From Areca catechu (taxonomy: Eukaryota; Streptophyta; Magnoliopsida; Arecales; Arecaceae): a stretch of DNA of 64,000 bases. The stretch spans positions 49,732,210-49,796,209 of the forward strand of contig CM038047.1 in NCBI GenBank assembly GCA_021397845.1, given 5' to 3'. The notes under the pieces are model-generated. The model was not told the DNA's origin. It did no database searches and worked only from the letters and a program-made list of their open reading frames with translations. Shown here in pieces: positions 10,391 to 22,042 of the stretch; the first letter of the stretch is position 1, and every line of letters begins with the position of its first letter. A program made the position numbers and the translations under genes.

Positions 10391-11474
10391 TGTTGGCTCC
10401 ATGATTTGGTATATATTTTGGTGAGGGTAGGTTCAAATTGAAATCAGACATGTATCCATCTTAATCTGGTCAATCAGCTACAAAATGATGATGAGATGGA
10501 GCTTACCTCTAATGTTAGCACCTATGAATGGCTATAGCTTGGCCTACTACCTCCTCCCAACTATGAACAGTAGCTTTTAACTGAAGGATGTAGGACACCA
10601 GCATTGGTGGTGGTTACTTCAAAACTAAGTGTAGCACTTGTTATAACTGTTATTACTTGACCTCAATGATTAATCGGACTATCGACTATGGGTCACTTAG
10701 ATTACCAACTACATGACTGACTAATTGCTACAACCCAGACCGAGAAGTTATAAATGACTAGGCCCAATTGACAAGATACCCTTCCTGTACGTGCTTATCG
10801 AATAACTACTTGGACCTGACTAGCTACTGGCTTGGCCCTAGTTGGGCATGCCATAAAAGACATCCATCGAGACTTACTTGAACATGACTAATTACCAACA
10901 TAGTACTAGTTGGGTATGTTAGAGTACAACTTCAAAGGCCTCTATCAGTAATTACAAGCTACCCTACACTCAAAGTTAGCCATGCTCGAGTAGATGATAG
11001 AAATAGATGACTCCTAGCTTCACCATTGGAGATAGTGGGTAGACAAGATCCTAACAGATACCAGTATCTTAATAGAAATATTCATACAACAAGAATCCAA
11101 GAGACAAGATCCCAACATCATATCAAAAAGTTACTATTCATGTCAATGGAGGCTACCTCCCAATAGCATTCGATTATCTTGAGTAACCCTATAAATTGAT
11201 AAAAGGGGATCCCTGACGAGGTATGTCCTGATTCCACTCTCGCACACTCATTCAATCATTTTCCTTACCATTGCTCTTAGCTCCGGCGGTTGTGGTCCAT
11301 CACATATTTTTACTAATTTAAGCATCAGAGGGTCCCCCATCGATTACCACCAATCAAGGGACTATTGCAGGTCTTTGTCCAAGAGTCATCTAGGAGCAAC
11401 GCCTTATCCTGCCATAAAATATAGGGAGATCCTTAGTTGCCACCCCAATTCTAGTGGAAGGTGATTTGCCAACA
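10391..11474 (+). mobile_element. 5' LTR of a Tat-like Gypsy element (G)
   Basis: The block runs from about TGTTGGCTCC (10391) to GATTTGCCAACA (11474). A TATA box CTATAAATTG lies at 11189-11198. A leader follows with CTCTTAGCTCCGGCGG and TTAAGCATCAGAGGGTCCCC, the same arrangement as in the LTR-like block at 5650-5930. Right after the CA end comes ATAGATTGGCACATC. In Tat/RIRE2-type elements the primer-binding region reads TTGGCGCC after a short spacer, so this looks like its decayed form. The left end is uncertain. The internal region is cut at 11600 by the Copia LTR. Confidence 0.5.
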
Positions 11475-11479
11475 ATAGA

Positions 11480-11495
11480 TTGGCACATCAAAAAA
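11480..11495 (+). promoter_or_regulatory. Decayed primer-binding site of element G
   Basis: TTGGCACATCAAAAA follows the LTR end CCAACA after five bases. The first bases match the TTGGCGCC start of the primer-binding site of Tat-type Gypsy elements. The rest is mutated. Confidence 0.4.
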
Positions 11496-11600
11496 AGGGG
11501 CTTTGACATCTTGAAGAAGATCCCAAGCCTAAGGATCCAAATGACGAAAATGAAGATGCGAGCATAGGTTACCTCCATCAATCAGATTAGATGCTCTTCC

Positions 11601-12741
11601 TATTAGATGTATGCCCTAAAAAGCAAGACACATTGTAATAATTCTAGAACATATTTTGTACTTGATTTATTCAAATTAATAATGGATAATTTTTCTTATC
11701 GATTCTTGTTATGTATCCATAAATCATTCAAGGAGTAAATGGATAATGAAACAAATTCTCAAGAGTTAAGAATTGAAATATGTGTCATTATAGATTACTC
11801 CTAAATTGCTCATGATTATTATCATACAGGGACGGTGATTGATCCTTCAAGATCAATACACAAATCCCTTCCTGTTCGAGTAGACGAGTCTTGAGTCTAT
11901 AATATAGGGATACTAGAGAGAGTGCAAGTGGTTATTAAAGAATAATAGTACTGAGCATGATAATAAATAAAAATTTACTTAGATGTTTACTCCCCGTTGG
12001 TGACATTCTTAATACTATAGTTGTGTGAGTAGTTCTTAGACCTACAATGTCTCGGCTGCTCATAATGGAATTGTTATAGTTTGATAGCATATAAACATGG
12101 TCTCTAGCCACTCGGATCCTTACAGTATTCATTGGTTGCAATATGTTCATTATAGTAGGGTGTGCATTTATAGAAAATCTATCAACCTTACAGTCAAGAA
12201 GTAGTCTTATGCAACCTAAAAGGCTGAGTCCTTAAGATTGTAGCCACGGTAATTGATAGATAGAAAAGAGTTTTCATAAGATTCATGATCAGATTCAAGC
12301 TAATTAAGTCTTGCATATAACGGATGATTAGGATTTGACGAGTTTTAGTGACCTACGTCTGATTAAGACTCTCGAAGAAAGACTCAATCACACGGTAACT
12401 AATCTAGGAATTCCAATTTTTATTAATCTGGGTTGCCACTACATGCTGCTAAATGTCATTGATAGATTGTAAGAACTCACTAAGATCATTTTTGGATCAA
12501 TGATCCTTGTTGGGATGAGTTGAAATCGTTACAGCCCATTGGAAAGGATTTTGATGATACTATGATGGAGATAATGGTATGTCTTACTACCATATAGAAT
12601 AGAACCTCATGTTCATACACAAAAAGAGCTTGACCTGATCAATAGCTTTGATCATGATCAAATTATTAATTGTATTGGTAATTTGGATCAATTTATAAAA
12701 GTTATAAATAGAAACTGCTCATTGTGAGCCTAATTAGGACT
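11601..12741 (+). mobile_element. Angela-like Copia element F, 5' LTR, first part
   Basis: It starts TATTAGATGTATGCCC (TG changed to TA). This matches, base by base with scattered changes, the minus-strand LTR that starts at 60061 with TGTTAGATGTATGCCC. That start is typical of Angela-type Copia LTRs. Matching continues through TCATTATAG and CTCCTAAATTGCTC and down to TAGAAACTG and AGGACT at 12741, where the Sirevirus inserts. The LTR resumes at 20913. Total LTR length without the insertion is about 2257 bp, against 2263 bp for the other copy. Confidence 0.8.
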
Positions 12742-14462
12742 TGTTGCCCAGGTGGCTATCCAAGACGGGGGTGAATTAGAAATTTAAAAATTTAAAGCAA
12801 GTAATGTGCAATTACAAATCCCTTAGAAGGTGTTAGGTGCTATGACAGAGTTATAAATTACGAAAGCTAAAAAAGGAGTAAAGAAGCACAACACAAACAT
12901 ACCAAATTTATAGTGGTTTGGAGCAACCCAGCTTCTACGTCCACTACCTAAGATACCACTTGGGATTTTTATATATTCATACCCAAATACAGTACGATTG
13001 TTTTGCAGGATCACAATCCAAAATCTCTATACTTTGATTTTATGGGATCACCAAGAAAACCTCAATACCCTTTGATTTTAATAGACTCACCAAGAAACCT
13101 AACTTGGTTTTACCAGGATCACCAAGAACCCAACACTTGGTTTTAACAAGGCTCACCAAGAACCTGATGGTTTTTCAATCGGCTCACCATAACCCAACAA
13201 TTCAAAAATGATTGAAAGAAATGCAACAAAAATGACAAACTCAATTTGTCAGATAGTTGCCGATGCAGCTTGATGGAAGTCCCACTTAATGCACTTGAAT
13301 AAGCTTTAATTGCTTCAGTGGCTTCTTCCCAAAGTTGCTTCAAACTTCAAATCAGAGTTGGTGAAGTCTTGAAGTCTAGCTTGAATGCTCTTGTGCTCTT
13401 TTGCTGTTGGTTGTAGAATATTCAATGAATCTCTCTTTTCTTTTAAGAACTCTCTTATTTTTTTTCAAGGAATTCAAATCCTTCAAATATAAAGTCTTCC
13501 ATTACTCCAAGGCAGTTAGAGACATTTTTGATCATTGGGATGTGACTTGTGATCGTTGGAGCACTTTTTTGACATTCAAAAATAAATTCTAGAACTAGCT
13601 GTTAGATACCTAAAATGACGTTTGAGTCGGCTCGGATTTATTCGAGTTGGCTCGGATCCTTCGAGTCGATAGGTCGAGTCGCCAAATCTTTAGTACAATC
13701 AGCTCTTTGTCTCAGGGCACAAAACATCACTCTGGAGAGTAGACTCTTGATATCTTGGGTCGGCTTGGAACTTCTTTCTTTGAAAAACTTGAACTCGAGG
13801 ATTCGGCTCTTTTCAGCTTGAGTCGGCTCTTTTTCTCAGTTTCGAAAATCCTCACTCTGGAAGAGTCGACTCGATACAGTTCGGTCGGCTCGCTTTCTTA
13901 GGCTTTCAGAATTAGGTCTTGCAAAGTTGGCCCTTTCTGGTTCGAGTCGGCTCGCCTGCTGTTCTCAGAAATCTTCAGAATTGGACTCTGGAGAGTCGGC
14001 TCGGACTGATTTCAATCGACTCAGATTCATTGAGTCGGCTCGGTTTTCCTTCGAGTCGGCTCGGATTGCTGCATTCCAGAATCCTTGCTGCATGCCATAA
14101 GTGGAGTTGGCTCTTCAACAAGTTGGGTCGGCTCGAGTATGTTCTTCAGGATTTTTAAACTTGAACTTAAAGAAAAACTCTTCCAACTCTTTACATTTTC
14201 AAGCATACCAACTCAAAACAAATTTCAAAGCACACACACACAGAAGTAACACTTTTCATATTTTTTTTCTTAGCTTTTTCATTGAGTTCTTCTTTATAGA
14301 AACACATTACAACACAACTCAAACAAGAAACAGAGATGTAGGAGTTGAAGTTTGAACATTTAATCCATCCTACAAAAACTTGTAAAACACTTGAAGAGTT
14401 GTCAGAAATAAATATACATGCTCCAATGTTTGGTTATCATCAAATCACTCATGGGGTCAACA
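12742..14462 (-). repeat. 3' LTR of Sirevirus S (1721 bp)
   Basis: Read on the minus strand, it starts TGTTGACCCCATGAGTGATT at 14462 and ends TAGCCACCTGGGCAACA at 12742, both standard Sirevirus LTR ends. Its first 430 bases match the LTR fragment at 20477-20907. Between about 13620 and 14135 it carries many copies of GAGTCGGCTC(GG)-type motifs, upstream (in element direction) of a TATA-like TTTATATTTG at 13485-13494. Confidence 0.85.
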
Positions 14463-14480
14463 ATCTCTCCCTTTTTGATG
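14463..14480 (-). promoter_or_regulatory. Polypurine tract of Sirevirus S
   Basis: On the minus strand TCAAAAAGGGAGAGAT directly precedes the LTR start TGTTGACC. This is the usual Sirevirus plus-strand primer site, and it fixes the 3' LTR boundary. Confidence 0.8.
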
Positions 14481-15202
14481 ATGACAAAACACTGGCATGA
14501 AAAATTCTTTACACTTTACATGTATGACAGTATTTAAAAGTTAAATATTCCATGTATCAGAGCTAATTAGATTTGAAAAGAAAAACACAGAGCTCAAGAG
14601 ATGATATCATTGTATATCATCAAAGTATTAAACTTTTCATGTTTCATAATATTATAATTATGCCAACATGGAGTATCAGATAATTAAAAAATTTTGACAA
14701 TAGCAATCAGAGCATTAAGATCAATTTGAATATCAATCAAAGCAAAATGATTCAAGAGAATCTTCCCCTTTCTCTAGCAATACTATTATTTTTGTGCTCC
14801 CCCTTTTTCATTCTTTTTATATATTTTAAGAATAGTTGGTAGGAAGCTCAACATATATACTAATTTTCCATTTCTTACATTCTTTTCATATTTCTCCCAT
14901 TTTTCTTCTCCCCCTTTTTGTCAATCAATCAAAAAGGTGGTTTCAAATAAAGCTCAGATTTTAAATAGATTGAGAAAGTCTTTAATATTTGTTTGAGATA
15001 ATTTCACATTCCCAAATTTGAAATTCTAATTAAAATTTCATCAGTTTTATTATGTTATATAACACAAATGAAATTGCTAAAGAAACTTTCATTTCATTGA
15101 TAAGTTTGGCATACAAAGTAAGAAAGAAAGTACATTGCAATTGTAGAGGATAACATGTAGAACATTAACAAAAGACTACACCCAAAAGTCTAACCAACTA
15201 AA
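14481..15202. other. Sirevirus 3' untranslated spacer
   Basis: AT-rich with repeated CTCCCCCTTTTT-type stretches (about 14800-14935). These read as extra polypurine tracts on the minus strand. I see no coding. Confidence 0.5.
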
Positions 15203-16590
15203 CTATTCTTCTTCTTCCTCAGTTGAAGAAGAAGAGCCTACCTCTATAACCTTATCAGAGGCCTTAGTTTTCAGGGGTTTAAATCTTAAATCCCTGAATC
15301 TAGTTCTAATAAGGGCTCTAAAAGTCTTAGTCTTTTTGGTTTTGGTTTCTTTGTTGGTCTTAATAGGTTTGGGTGGATCAGATGAAGGCATAGGAGCAGG
15401 GAAATCAAGTGACTCCTTGATGATCTATTCAGGAGCATCTTCAGTGGGAATAGTTTTCTTTTGCAGTAGGAGGCTTCTTATCTCTTCCTTGAAGTCCTTC
15501 ATTTCTTTTTCAATTTCTGCTAGTAAGCTTTTGTTCAAACCTCAAATCCTGCAAGCTGATGTCAATTGATTTTCTTATTTCCTCAATTGCAGAATTCATG
15601 TAATCTGTTAATGAATTTGAAATTGTTTCCATCTTTTGAAATATTAACTTCTTGAGGTCAGATGGAATAATCCTAGTACCTTCAGTCCTTTCTTCAGCAG
15701 CAACTTCATCATCTGAAAAGGTAGCAACAACCTGACTAGGCATCCTTTTTATCCATGTTCCTTCTTGTTGTTTGTAGCCTATTCTTTTCAGTGAATTGAA
15801 GGAGTAGATATCAAAGTGATGTAATGGCTTGCCTATTTCATTGTTCAAGTCAACTCCTGCTTCTTCAAACAATAGAGTGAAACCATACCATAGGGTAGAC
15901 AGGCTTTGACTTTCCTGCTACTTCAGTCATCTGGATCATCATTATATAAGGAAGGTTGAGAGGCCTTTCTTCAATCAAGTGTCCCATAAAGATCATGTCT
16001 TTCTTACTGACCCATCAAAGCGACCATTCTGGGCATAAATATCTTGCTGATCATGCTGTGCAGAAGCCTCATTTCCTTTGATAGTAAATTGGCTTGTACA
16101 TGCTGGACTGTGCTCACATCTTCTTTTTCCAAAATCAGTCTTAAATATGTTCCTTGTCCGGTAGAAGAAGCTCAGTGGCACCGTTCATAGGCACTTGCAG
16201 CAAATTGCCCAATTTCTCTTCATCCACTATTACTACTTTTCCCTTGACAGTAGATTCCAAGTGAAATTCCTTGATAACAATGTTTTCATAAAAAATCCGT
16301 ACTAGTGAAGGGTACATCAAGATGTCCAAAGAATAGAAGTGCTTCCACCCTTGACTCTCTATCCAATTTCCAATTTTCATTCCCATTTCTTCTAGAATGC
16401 AAAGTTGATCCTTCTTTTGCAAGTGACAGGTCGGTTGACCATTGAGACACGCTGTTCGGGAGGAGTTTCTTCATCTTGATGCACCAGAGCAGATCGTTTT
16501 TCTTTTCCCCCTTTTTCTTTTGCATCTTCATTGCGAGCACTTGATTCACCGATCTGAAGAACCTTCTTTGCAGATCTTCGAGAAACCATT
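15203..16590 (-). pseudogene. Extra (env-like) ORF of Sirevirus S
   Basis: Minus-strand pieces in several frames start with the Met at 16589 (MVSRRSAKKVLQIGESSARN). The next block, near 16400-16140, reads IGNWIESQGWKHFYSLD, MYPSLVRIFYENIVIKEFH and VDEEKLGNLLQVPMNG. That is the conserved block of the additional ORF after pol in Sireviruses (also annotated as putative plant transposon protein). A middle block (15872-15510) is helical with ISNSLTDYMNSAIEEIRKS. The tail (15391-15203) is Lys/Thr-rich and ends in a glutamate run. At least four frameshifts or stops break it. No signal peptide or membrane segment is visible, so env-like is only the customary label. Its role is unknown. A promoter-like cluster lies just upstream at 16723-16925. 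Confidence 0.7.
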
Positions 16591-16722
16591 GCAGAGGGAT
16601 TAAGGAGTTTTAGGCTCTAGGGAATGATTTTTGGGAGTTTGGTAAAGTTTCCGAGAGAAGTGGAGTGAGTTTGAAGTAAAGTGAGAAGAGTGAAGTACTT
16701 AAAAAAAGATAGTTCAGAACTA

Positions 16723-16925
16723 CTTAAATAGCAATTTCTCGACTTTCGAGTCGGCTCACCCAACCCTAGAAATGTCCGAGTTGGCTCGTCCAGAGCGAAC
16801 TCAGAACAATTAGAACACCAAGTCGACTAGGCAAAGACTTAGTCGGCTTGACCAGAGAGATTTGTAGAGAACTCAGATATTCGAGCCGGCTTAACCAGAG
16901 CAAGATTACTCGAGTCGACTTGAAC
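16723..16925 (-). promoter_or_regulatory. Promoter-like motif cluster upstream of the extra ORF
   Basis: Between pol and the extra ORF lie six GAGTCGGCTC-like motifs in plus view: 16748 GAGTCGGCTC, 16778 GAGTTGGCTC, 16820 AAGTCGACTA, 16840 TAGTCGGCTT, 16883 GAGCCGGCTT and 16912 GAGTCGACTT. Downstream on the minus strand is a TATA-like GCTATTTAAG (16722-16731), and the ORF's ATG is about 135 bases further on. The same motif family upstream of a TATA box is found in this element's LTR (13485-14135). Promoter activity is inferred. Confidence 0.45.
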
Positions 16926-17171
16926 TAAAACTTTCCACATAAAATCAAATGATTCAAAAATTGAATTTGATACAATTAAAAATTCAAGGAAAGTTGTTCA
17001 AGAAATCATGAATAATTGTAGGAGGTTTTCTCGATAATTTTTCCTTAACTTTTGAGGGAAATTAGATTAACTAAATCTAGATAGGATCACAAAGCCCTAA
17101 TTCTCCTCTAAGCAATTCAAATCTATCCTGATTCAGTGGCTTAGTAAGGATGTCAGCTAATTATTTTTCAG

Positions 17172-20130
17172 TTAGGATAATTCTAGTTCAATGTCACCAT
17201 TCAAAACATGGTCTCTAATAAAATGGTGTCTACTCTTTATGTGCTTAGTTCTAGAATGCTGAATAGGATTTTTTGTTAGATTTATAGCACTTGTATTATC
17301 ACATCTGATAGGAATTTTGTATTGTGTAACACCAAAATCTTCTAGTTGTTGTTTAATCCATAACACTTGAGCACAACAACTACTAGCAGCAACATACTCT
17401 ACCTCAGCAGTGGACAATGCTATGGATTTTGCTTCTTACAGTGCCATGAAATTAAATTCAATCCTAGAAATTGGCATGTGCCACTAGTGCTCTTTATATC
17501 AATTTTGTAACCAGCAAGGTCAGCATCAGAGAATCCAATTAAATTTAAAGATGATTCTTTTGAAAACCATAGACCTAGATTACTTGTACATTTTAAATAT
17601 CTCAATATTCTTTTAACAGCAAGCATATGTGTTTCTTTAGGATTACATTGAAATCTAGCACATACACATACACTATACAAGATATCTGGTCTACTTGCAG
17701 TTAAATATAATAAAGATCCAATCATACCTCTATATAATTTTTGATCAACATTGGATCCACTTTCATCTTTGTCCAATTTGTAAGATGGGCTCATGGGTGT
17801 GCTTATTTGTTTGCTTGTCTCCATACCAAACTTCTTGATTATTTTCTTAGTATATTTGGCTTGGTTGATGAAGATTCCTTCCTTTGTTTGATTTACTTGA
17901 AATCCAAGGAAGTAATTAAGTTCACCCATTAAGCTCATTCAAATTCTCCCTACATTAGCTTAGCAATTTCTTCACAAAAACTTTCATTAGTTGCACCAAA
18001 GATAATATCATCAACATAAATTTATACGACTAATATATCATTATCTTTCTTTTTAATGAAGAGAGTTTTATCAACATTTCCTCTTGAAAAATTATTTTCA
18101 ATCAAGAAAGTGCTAAGTCTATCATACCAAGCTCTAGGGACTTGTTTTAAACCATATAAAGCTTTGTTCAATTTAATATATGATTTAGAAAAGCATGATT
18201 TTCAAAATCTGGTGGCTGTTCTATAAAAACTTGCTCAGAAATAAATCCATTTAGAAAAGCACTTTTGATGTCCATTTGCAAAAGTTTAAAGTTCATGTAG
18301 CAAGCAAATATAAGAAGTAATCTAATGGTTCTAGTCTTGCTACGGGTGCATAGGTTTCATTAAAATCAATACCTTCTTCTTGACTATATCCCTTAGCTAC
18401 TAATCTAGCTTTATTTCTAATTACATTTCCTTGCTCATCTAGTTTGTTCCTATAAACCCATTTGGTTCCTATAATTGGATGGTCTTTAAGTCTTTCAACT
18501 AGTGTCCAAACCTTATTTCTTTCAAACTGGTTCAGTTCTTCATGCATGGCTAACATCCAATTTGGGTCATTTTCTGCTTCTTCTAAAATGTGAGGCTCTA
18601 TTTGAGATACAAAGGCTAGGTAATCATGTGCAGTCCTATGTGTAGACCTAGTCCTAATGCCTTGAGAAGGATCGCCAATAATTAATTCTTTAGGATGGGA
18701 AGTAGTATATCTCCATTCAGTTGGTAGATCGAATAATCCTTACCATTTCTTCTTCTTCTTCAATTGGTCGTTCTTGAATACTTATGTCTTCCATCTCCTT
18801 TTGAATGGTACCTGCATCATTGTCAATACACTTATCTTTTCTAGATGGTGATGGGTTAGTTTCATCAAATATAATATGCATTGACTCTTCAATAATAAGA
18901 GTCCTTTTATTAAAAACCCTATATGCTTTGCTATGAAGTGAATAACCAAGAAAATAGCTTCATCAGATTTAGCATCAAATTTTTCTAGATTATCCTTATC
19001 ATTGTTAAGCACAAAGTATTTGCATCCAAACACATGAAAATAATTGATATTGGGTTTTTTTCATTCCAAAGCTCATAGAGGATTTTCTTCAAAATAGGAC
19101 GGATCAAAACGCGGTTTAAAACATAACAAGCAGTGTTCACCGCTTCTGTCCAAAAGTACCTTGGAAGATTACCTTCACACAACATTGTTCGGGCCATTTC
19201 TTCCAAAGTCCTATTTTTCTTCTCTACAACACCATTTTGTTGCCGGTGTTCTAAGAGCAGAGAAGTTGTGATCAATGCCATTTTCAGTGCAATAATCATT
19301 AAAAAATTGATTTTCAAATTTAGTGCCGTGATCACTTCTAATTAAAATTATTAAGAGATTTTTCTGATTTGAAACCTTTTTGTAAAATTTTCTAAACATT
19401 TTGAAAGTTTCATCTTTGTGCGCAATAAACAAGATCCATGTAAATCTAGAAAAATCATCTACAATCACAAGGGCATATTACATACCTCCTAGGCTTGTGG
19501 TCGTAGTTGGTCCAAATAAGTCCATGTGAAGTAGTTCTAAAGGTTTAGACGTTGAAATCATATTTTTTGATTTAAACCTTTCCCTAGTTTGTTTATCCAT
19601 TTGGCATGCATCACACACAGGATCAAAATAACTTTAAACTTAGGCATACCTCTAACAAGATTTTTTGAAATTAACTTGGCAATAGTATGCATGCTAGCAT
19701 GACCTAATCATCTATGCCATAATAAACATGACTCCTTGGTCTTAGCATTCATTACTACTAGACTGGAGCTACTGGACATGGCTAGATCATTTAGATCTAC
19801 CACATAGATGTTTCCAAGTCTATAGTCAATGAATTTGTTGCTAGAATCAAAAGAGTTAATTACTATACACATAGATGATTCAAATATAACTTTAAAACCT
19901 TTATCACATAATTGACTAATACTCAATAAATTGTGCTTCAATTTATCTACAAGCAGCACATCTTCAATGAAAGTACAGGGGGTTAGTTTGATCTTACCAT
20001 TTTGATTATTTTTTCCTTGCCATTGTCTCCAAAGTAACCATACCTCCTTCCTTCATTTCCAAGGTGATGAACTGATCCTTGTCACCTGTCATATGTCTTG
20101 AACAGCCACTATCAAGATACCATATTTTCT
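17172..20130 (-). pseudogene. Sirevirus pol: protease, integrase, RT, RNase H
   Basis: Protease with WYLDSGCSRHMTGDKDQF (about 20125-20070) and LLVDKLKHNLLSISQLCDKG (19959 on). Then the pre-integrase LWHR, and CDACQMDKQTRERFKSKN at the zinc-binding end. The integrase core reads VDDFSRFTWILFIAHKDE, LIRSDHGTKFENQFF and GVVEKKNRTLEEMARTML (19468-19150). RT begins WTLVERLKDHPIIGTKWVYR and ARLVAKGYSQEEGIDFNETY (18500-18330), with YVDDIIFG near 18010. Its C-terminus reads GELNYFLGFQVNQTKEGIF (17930), and RNase H follows with STAEVEYVAASSCCAQVLWI (17415-17172). The active-site DD is kept but a stop lies just before it. At least five frameshifts or stops make it dead. This is Ty1/copia domain order, in frame mostly with gag as usual for the group. 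Confidence 0.9.
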
Positions 20131-20476
20131 TCATTTTCTGGGCTGCAAGACATTCCTTCAAGAAAGTCAAGGAGTTCTTTTAGATACCCAAGCTAACTTG
20201 GGTCCTCTCAGGTTAGTAGAGGTGGTTCCTTTGGGAACCCAAGTTTTTTTTGATGTGTTATGGACATTTCTAATAATATTTCAATTGAAAGCTTTATGTC
20301 CTATTTCCTTGCAAACAAAACATCTGATTCTATACTTTGAAATTCTAGATGCATGAAATGTAGAGATAGTAGGTTTTGAAATGGAAGTAGAACCTTTTGT
20401 GACAAAAGTTTTATAAGGAGTAAACTTGGGAACAAAATCCTTTTGTTTCACAAAAGTAGTAGCTAAAAAAGGAGTA
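20131..20476 (-). pseudogene. Sirevirus gag C-terminus with zinc knuckle, truncated
   Basis: The minus strand near 20330-20270 reads RCFVCKEIGHKAFN followed by a stop where the last Cys of a CX2CX4HX4C knuckle should be. Before it is SISKPTISTFHASRIS, and after it THxKKTWVPKG-like sequence leading to protease. Everything upstream of about 20476 (gag N-terminus, leader, PBS) is missing. The join to LTR sequence lies at a repeated GGAGTAAACTTGG (about 20417 and 20471). Confidence 0.65.
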
Positions 20477-20907
20477 AACTTGGCTCGGTTACCTTCGAGT
20501 CAGCTCGGATTGCTGCGTTCCAAAATCCTTGCTGCGTGCCAGTAAGCGGAGTGGCTCTTCAACAAGTTAGATCTGCTCGAGTATCTTCTTCAGGATTTTT
20601 ACACTTGAACTTAAAGAAAAACTCTTACCAACTCTTTATATTTTCAAGCATACCAACTCAAAACTAATTTCAAGGCACACACACAGAAGTAACCCTTTTC
20701 ATATGATTTTTTCTTAGCTTTTTCATTGGTTCTTCTTTACAGAAACACATTACAACACTACTCAAACAAGAAAATAGAGGTGTAGAAGTTGAAGTTTGAA
20801 CATTTAATCCATCCTACAAAAACTTGTAAAATACTTGAAGAGTTGTCAGAAATAAATATACATGCTCCAATATTTGGTTATCATCAAAATCACTCATAGG
20901 GTCAATA
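20477..20907 (-). repeat. Truncated 5' LTR of Sirevirus S
   Basis: It matches the 3' LTR segment at about 14035-14462 over its whole length (for example CAGGATTTTT, TTTCAAGCATACCAACTC and CTTGAAGAGTTGTCAG), with scattered substitutions. The outer end GTCAATA corresponds to GTCAACA. The U3 distal end is kept; the TATA, R and U5 parts are deleted. Confidence 0.85.
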
Positions 20908-20912
20908 GGACT

Positions 20913-22028
20913 TAACTGCAAGTGATGCAATATTATTTGACCTAATTAAATTATAAATCAAGTCCTAATTAAATTAAATTAGATTTAACTTAATTATATT
21001 TAAATTAATTTGAAACTAATTAAATTTTATGATCCAAATAGGACTTGAATTTGAATCCTAATCGGATTAGGTTTGACAATATATTGAATTTGGTATGAAT
21101 CATGTTCAAATTGGATTCTAAATTAATCTAAATTGAAACTCAATTAGGATAGGAAGTCAATTTTCAAATGGACTGGGACTCTCTCTCCTTTTATTGAGAA
21201 ATAAGAAGAGCGGGTGTTGAAATTAGCACCCCTACTCTTCTTGTATGTGTGAAAGGAGAGAGGCGAAAGTCGGCACCTCCCTAATTTTTCAGGGACTCTC
21301 TCTCTTATGTAGATTAAAATAAACTCTTATCTAATTTGATTTGATTCAAGTCATATTAGAATTTTATTTTTTCTAGAATTTTATGGGGCGTGGAGTCTTG
21401 GTTTGGCATGGAGTTTTAAGGAGGATGCAGAAGAGGGTTTGTGCAAGAAATAATTTCCTTTCTTCCTTGCCGCAAACATCTGTCCACCATCCCTCTTTCT
21501 TCTTCCTTGCTTCTACATGCCTAAACAAGAGCCTAGAGAGAAAAGAAGAGGAGAATAATAGTAGATTTTCTTCTTTTGGTCTCCTATCAGCCATCTCCCC
21601 TAATTCAATGCAAAAGGGTTCGCGTAGGGTTTTATTTCTAGATTTTCTACTTGAAGAAGGAAGTTCGACCCAAATGAAGGAGGGAGATCTGAAATGTGCT
21701 AGCACATCAGTGATCTCAGCATGTTGATTAGGCATATCTCCATGTGGATACCTGTAGAGGCTGGGTGCTTGCATGGTTATGACAAAAGCCCGGGACATCC
21801 ACTAGATCCGATTGGACAAGAAGAAAAAGCAATTTAGGTAACCATTTCATTTTTCTTTCTGATTTCAAATATGATCTATAAATTTATTTTCAACATGTTA
21901 ATTAGATCTGTAGGTGATTTATGATGATTAGAGTATGCATGCTAGGATTAAATTGTTTTAATCTACTTTCGCTGCAAGGTTTTATAAACTTGAAATTTCA
22001 ACATACTATATATCACTGAAACCTAACA
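20913..22028 (+). mobile_element. Angela-like Copia element F, 5' LTR, second part
   Basis: After the target duplication GGACT the Copia LTR resumes with TAACTGCAAGTGATGCAAT. It matches the minus-strand copy (58916 and below) and ends GAAACCTAACA at 22028, followed by a primer-binding site. The ORFs at 21373-21798 (both strands) lie in the LTR. They encode nothing recognisable, and their counterpart in the other LTR copy is the frame at 58077-58460. Confidence 0.8.
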
Positions 22029-22029
22029 G

Positions 22030-22042
22030 TGGTATCAGAGTC
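22030..22042 (+). promoter_or_regulatory. Primer-binding site of element F (tRNA-Met type)
   Basis: TGGTATCAGAGTC follows the LTR end AACCTAACA after one base. TGGTATCAGAGC complements the 3' end of plant initiator tRNA-Met and is the usual Copia primer site. The last base differs. Confidence 0.85.

Larger units (their letters stand above)
12742..20907 (-). mobile_element. Sirevirus (Copia) S, decayed, 8.2 kb, nested in F's LTR
   Basis: A minus-strand element bounded in plus view by TGTTGCCCAGG (12742) and GGGTCAATA (20907; CA changed to TA). It is flanked on both sides by GGACT (12737-12741 and 20908-20912), a perfect 5-bp target duplication. The order on the minus strand is: 5' LTR fragment, gag zinc knuckle, protease, integrase, RT, RNase H, extra ORF, polypurine tract, 3' LTR. 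That is the Sirevirus (Maximus) layout. All coding parts carry stops and frameshifts. A deletion removed most of the 5' LTR, the PBS and the gag N-terminus, joining at about 20477. Confidence 0.85.

Noticed and set aside
21373..21798. Overlapping ORFs of 141 and 114 codons on opposite strands
   Set aside because: They are inside the Angela-like LTR, and the second LTR copy (57799-60061) does not keep either frame.
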